Below, piece after piece: positions 60,875-64,000 of a DNA stretch of 64,000 bases. Origin of the DNA: Pratylenchus scribneri (taxonomy: Eukaryota; Nematoda; Chromadorea; Rhabditida; Pratylenchidae); the NCBI GenBank assembly GCA_030063045.1, contig JAQSEB010000266.1, forward strand, positions 1 to 64,000, read 5' to 3'. Position numbers and translations under genes: made by a program. Position 1 is the first letter of the stretch, and every line of letters begins with the position of its first letter. The notes under the pieces are model-generated. The model had not been told where the DNA came from. It did no database searches and saw only the letters and a list, made by a program, of their open reading frames with translations.

Positions 60875-61199
60875 TGGGAGAGCCTAAGGGTCCGCGGCCA
60901 ATGGATCCGGACAATTTGTTGGGCATAATGCCACACTAAAAATTGTTCCAAATTTAAAGGATTATTATTGAATTGATTTTTTTTATCTATTATCAGCAGT
61001 TCGTTTTTTGCCGAATAAAGAGTCGATTCACCATTTTCTGTAATTTATTCAATGAAAATCGTATATCATTATGCTCTAGGAAATTCTGTAAATTTCTTTT
61101 TTATTCGTGTCTAGAAATAGGCGAAATTATTGTTAAATTTTTATATTATAATTTGATAATCGACAGGTTTTTCAGTTATGATTATCCAAAATCAATTTC
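60875..61199. other. 3' flank of the solute-binding gene
   Basis: AT-rich, no gene. The short frame at 60973-61218 runs into the satellite and is not supported. Confidence 0.45.
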
Positions 61200-61685
61200 T
61201 AACAGCAGGTGGAAATAATCTAAGCAAAAACATAAAATAGGCGGAATTATTGAAAACACAAAGAGGCGGAATTATTCTTAGCGAAAACACAAACAGGCGG
61301 AATTATTTTAAGCGAAAATTCAAACAGGCGAAATTATTCTAAGTTGAATACACAAACAGGCGGAATTATTCTAAGTGAAAACACAAAAAGGCGGAATTAT
61401 TCTAAGCGAAAACACAAACATGCGGAATTATTCTAAGCGAAAACACAAACAGGCGGAATTATTCTAAGCGAAAACACAAAGAGGCGGAATTATTCTAAGT
61501 TGAAAACACAAACAGGCGGAATTATTCTAAGCGAAAACACAAACAGGCGGAATTATTCTAAGTTGAAAACACGAACAGGCGGAATTATTCTAAGTTGAAA
61601 ACACAAACAGGCGGAATTATTCTAAGCGAAAACACAAACAGGCGGAATTATTCTAAGCGAAAACACAAAGAGGCGGAATTATTTA
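61200..61685. repeat. 31-bp satellite, about 15 copies (right of solute-binding gene)
   Basis: Same unit as 56820-57535 (GGCGGAATTATTCTAAGCGA with AAACACAAACA), with more TTGAAAACAC variants. It starts about 330 bp after the stop codon. Confidence 0.9.
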
Positions 61686-61833
61686 TCTTTAATTTAATGT
61701 TAAACCGGCAAAAAAAGCAAAACATTGTTTGTTTGATTGAAATGTTTTAAACGCCCTTCTTCGGTGAAACACACAAAAACATAGTTTGTAAAAATCGTGT
61801 TTGCGTGGGCGTTTCACCGAAAAGGTCGGAAAT

Positions 61834-62153
61834 GCGCGGTTTCATCGAAAAAGGTCGGAAATGTTCATATTTCAATTTAGAGGGGTTAAACTAAAAAACC
61901 AATGATGTTTTCAGATTCAACATGTTTGAAAACCCTTAAAACCAGTTTAAAAACATATGTTATAAATGTTAAACTAGCAAAAACATTGTTTGTTTGAAAT
62001 AAAAACATGGTTAAATGTTTTTGCGCAAAAATGTATGTTTTTAAACTGGTTTTACGGGTTTTCCAACATGCTGATCTGAAAACATCAGATTTTTTGGTTT
62101 AACCCCTTTAAATTGAAATATGAACATTTCCGACCATTTTCGGTGAAACGCGC
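61834..62153. mobile_element. foldback MITE
   Basis: The left arm GGTCGGAAATGTTCATATTT then CAATTTAGAGGGGTTAAAC is inverted at the right (GTTTAACCCCTTTAAATTG then AAATATGAACATTTCCGACC). The inner arms also pair (AAACCAGTTTAAAAACATA). A second GTTTCACCGAAAAGGTCGG copy lies just to the left. Confidence 0.8.
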
Positions 62154-62541
62154 TAGCACCTATTAAAAATTATTGCATTAGGTGAAGGTGACTTCAAAAA
62201 TCACTGGCTATAAAGACACGACACAAACAATTTTCTCTTCAAACCTGACAAACCCAACATTCCCAGCAGTATCGATTTAATATCGATTTTTTGCACCTGC
62301 ATTTTTTGTTCGCTTTAATTCATTCAAAATGTTTTGTGAATGAATGGATGGATGAGAATTATCTTCCTTGTCCAGCAGCAGTTGAGCCAAAAGCCCTTTA
62401 CTTTTATTCCGTCCAATTTTATTTCATCTCAGTAATAAAAATTCTCTTTCCCAATCTTTGTCAAAAATAAAAATAGAACATTTACTTAAAACTTCTATTT
62501 TCAGACATCATTTTATTATTAATTATTAAAATAAATACAAA

Positions 62542-63242
62542 ATGGCTAATCAATACGAAATCAACGACGGTTCCGTTCGTATAGTTTATGGAAAACATTC
62601 ACATGAGGCGGTTGGTGTATTTCTACTCGTAACTGATCGTCGACTTCAATCAAAGCCAGAAGCATCGGATGAGGCGAACAATGTGGTCAAAGAAATTGCA
62701 ACAAAAGGGTGCGGTTGTTACTTGAATTTGCATACAGGTTGATCGATTGTTTTTATCGAATTTTGTTTAAACAATTAAGGTGATGTTAACATTGGAAAGA
62801 AAGTGTCGAAAGCCACAATGGCCGATTTTATGGGACGCTATGGAGTGCCAAAAGAGCGAATTGATGAGCTGTTGAGCCTTTCCATGTACAATCCTCCATG
62901 TAAGGAATGCCTGAAAGCGACCAAATTGCGATGTTCCAAATGCAAATGGAAGTTTTATTGCTCAAAGGAATGCCATCAATCGAATTGGCAACGCCATAAG
63001 CACTTTTGTGCCATCAAAGTGCTGCCCGAAAAACGAGTTAAAGTGACAAGTAATTTAAATCATTTTTAAAATAAATTATTTTGAACAATTTTAAGGTTCG
63101 AAGAAATCCGTCTATGGAGTGTTGCTGATACCCGAGAAGGAAGCCAAACCGAAATTCGTTGAAGTCAAATTGAATTTTGTACATTTGGAGGATGTTTGTA
63201 ATGATCCTTTCTGGCTGCCCAAGTTTGACGAATTTATCCAAG
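62542..63242 (+). CDS. MYND zinc-finger protein, first three exons
   Basis: Exons 62542-62737, 62780-63049 and 63096-63242 join in phase; the gene continues past the window. The start ATG follows a short leader, with a TCTATTTTCAG acceptor at about 62495-62505 that could be a trans-splice or 5'UTR acceptor. Residues about 100-140 form a MYND finger: CKECLKATKLRCSKC, FYCSKECHQSNWQRHKHFC, with all C/H ligands present. MYND domains bind proline-rich peptides in chromatin regulators and other proteins. The N-terminal 95 residues (SHEAVGVFLLVTDRRL and so on) are not recognised. The next intron is filled with an AT-rich tandem repeat. Confidence 0.75.
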
Positions 63243-63479
63243 GTCAGATTTTTTCTTTTTTTTTCAATAAAATTTTTAAAAATTATTCTAGGTCAGATTT
63301 TTCACATTTTTGAATAAATTTTTCAAAAAAATAAAAATTATTCTATTTCGGATTTTTCATTTTTTCAATAAAATTTTAAAAAATTATTTTAGGTCAGATT
63401 TTTCATTTTTTTCAATAAAATTTTAAAATTGTTCTAGGCCTGATTTTTCAATTTTTGAATAATTATATTCTAGGTCAAA

Positions 63480-64000
63480 TTTTTTTTCAATAAAATTTTT
63501 AAAAAATTATTCTATAAATATTTCAATTTTTGAATAAAAAATTTTAAAAAAAATATTCTAGTAGGATTTTTCAAATTTATAAAATTTTTAAAAAATTATT
63601 CTATAAATATTTCAATTTTTGAATAAAAAATTTAAAAAAAAATATTCTAGTAGGATTTTTCAAATTTATAAAATTTTTAAAAAATTATTCTATAAATATT
63701 TCAATTTTTGAATAAAAAATTTAAAAAAAATATTCTAGTAGGATTTTTCAAATTTATAAAATTTTTAAAAAATTATTCTATAAATATTTCAATTTTTGAA
63801 TAAAAAATTTTAAAAAAAATATTCTAGTAGGATTTTTCACATTTATAAAATTTTTAAAAAATTATTCTATAAATATTTCAATTTTTGAATAAAAAATTTA
63901 AAAAAAATATTCTAGTAGGATTTTTCAAATTTATAAAATTTTTAAAAAATTATTCTATAAATATTTCAATTTTTGAATAAAAAATTTAAAAAAAAATATT
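63480..64000. repeat. 88-bp AT-rich tandem repeat in MYND-gene intron
   Basis: Copies of TATTCTAGTAGGATTTTTCA then AATTTATAAAATTTTTAAAA and TATTTCAATTTTTGAATAAA recur every 88-89 bp (TAGTAGG at about 63559, 63648, 63736 and on) and run off the window. Confidence 0.88.

Overview
The window looks like a nuclear contig from a plant-parasitic tylenchid nematode, most likely a cyst nematode (Globodera/Heterodera group). The DNA is very AT-rich. Genes are split into many short exons with introns down to about 40 bp, several introns are best explained by GC-AG splicing, and the gene families fit (SPRY, RING-H2, FLYWCH, secreted small cysteine-rich proteins, a saposin-like protein). The species call is inference; no rRNA or mitochondrial marker is present. 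All exon models were spliced by eye from reading frame and phase, and each complete model closes in frame from ATG to stop.

Layout. 0-0.5 kb: last exon of an alpha-arrestin with two PPxY motifs (+). 3.2-5.5 kb: secreted saposin-like protein (+). 6.2-12.6 kb: 15-exon secreted protein with TolB/PD40-like beta-propeller repeats (+), one intron of which carries a decayed hAT transposon. 13.7-15.3 kb: unknown 196-residue protein (+). 17.4-19.4 kb: FLYWCH zinc finger joined to a coiled coil and acidic tail (+). 20.4-22.4 kb: F-box protein (-). 25.1-29.2 kb: two divergent paralogues of a small secreted Ly6/ET-module-like family, with MITEs packed into the introns of one of them. 30.4-33.4 kb: SPRY exons and a coiled-coil/RING-H2 gene (-) that may be one gene. 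35.0-35.5 kb: partial membrane protein (-). 37.1-40.8 kb: secreted helical protein of unknown function, split by a repeat-filled intron (-). 43.9 kb: orphan third exon of the Ly6/ET-like family. 44.8-50.6 kb: large FLYWCH transcription factor (-). 51.5-58.3 kb: unusually GC-rich DNA with no convincing gene. 58.8-60.9 kb: intron-containing gene for a bacterial/fungal-type extracellular solute-binding protein (+), bracketed by two blocks of the same satellite. 62.5 kb to the end: start of a MYND zinc-finger gene (+).

The other major component is mobile DNA. At least five elements have terminal inverted repeats and perfect 8-bp target duplications typical of hAT transposons. Each carries its own short-motif repeat array. 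There are also foldback and nested MITEs, a candidate solo LTR and several satellites.

The most notable items are the solute-binding protein gene (candidate horizontal acquisition), the possible membrane-anchored or secreted coiled-coil/RING/SPRY protein, the hAT elements with private repeat arrays, and the cluster of GC-AG introns.
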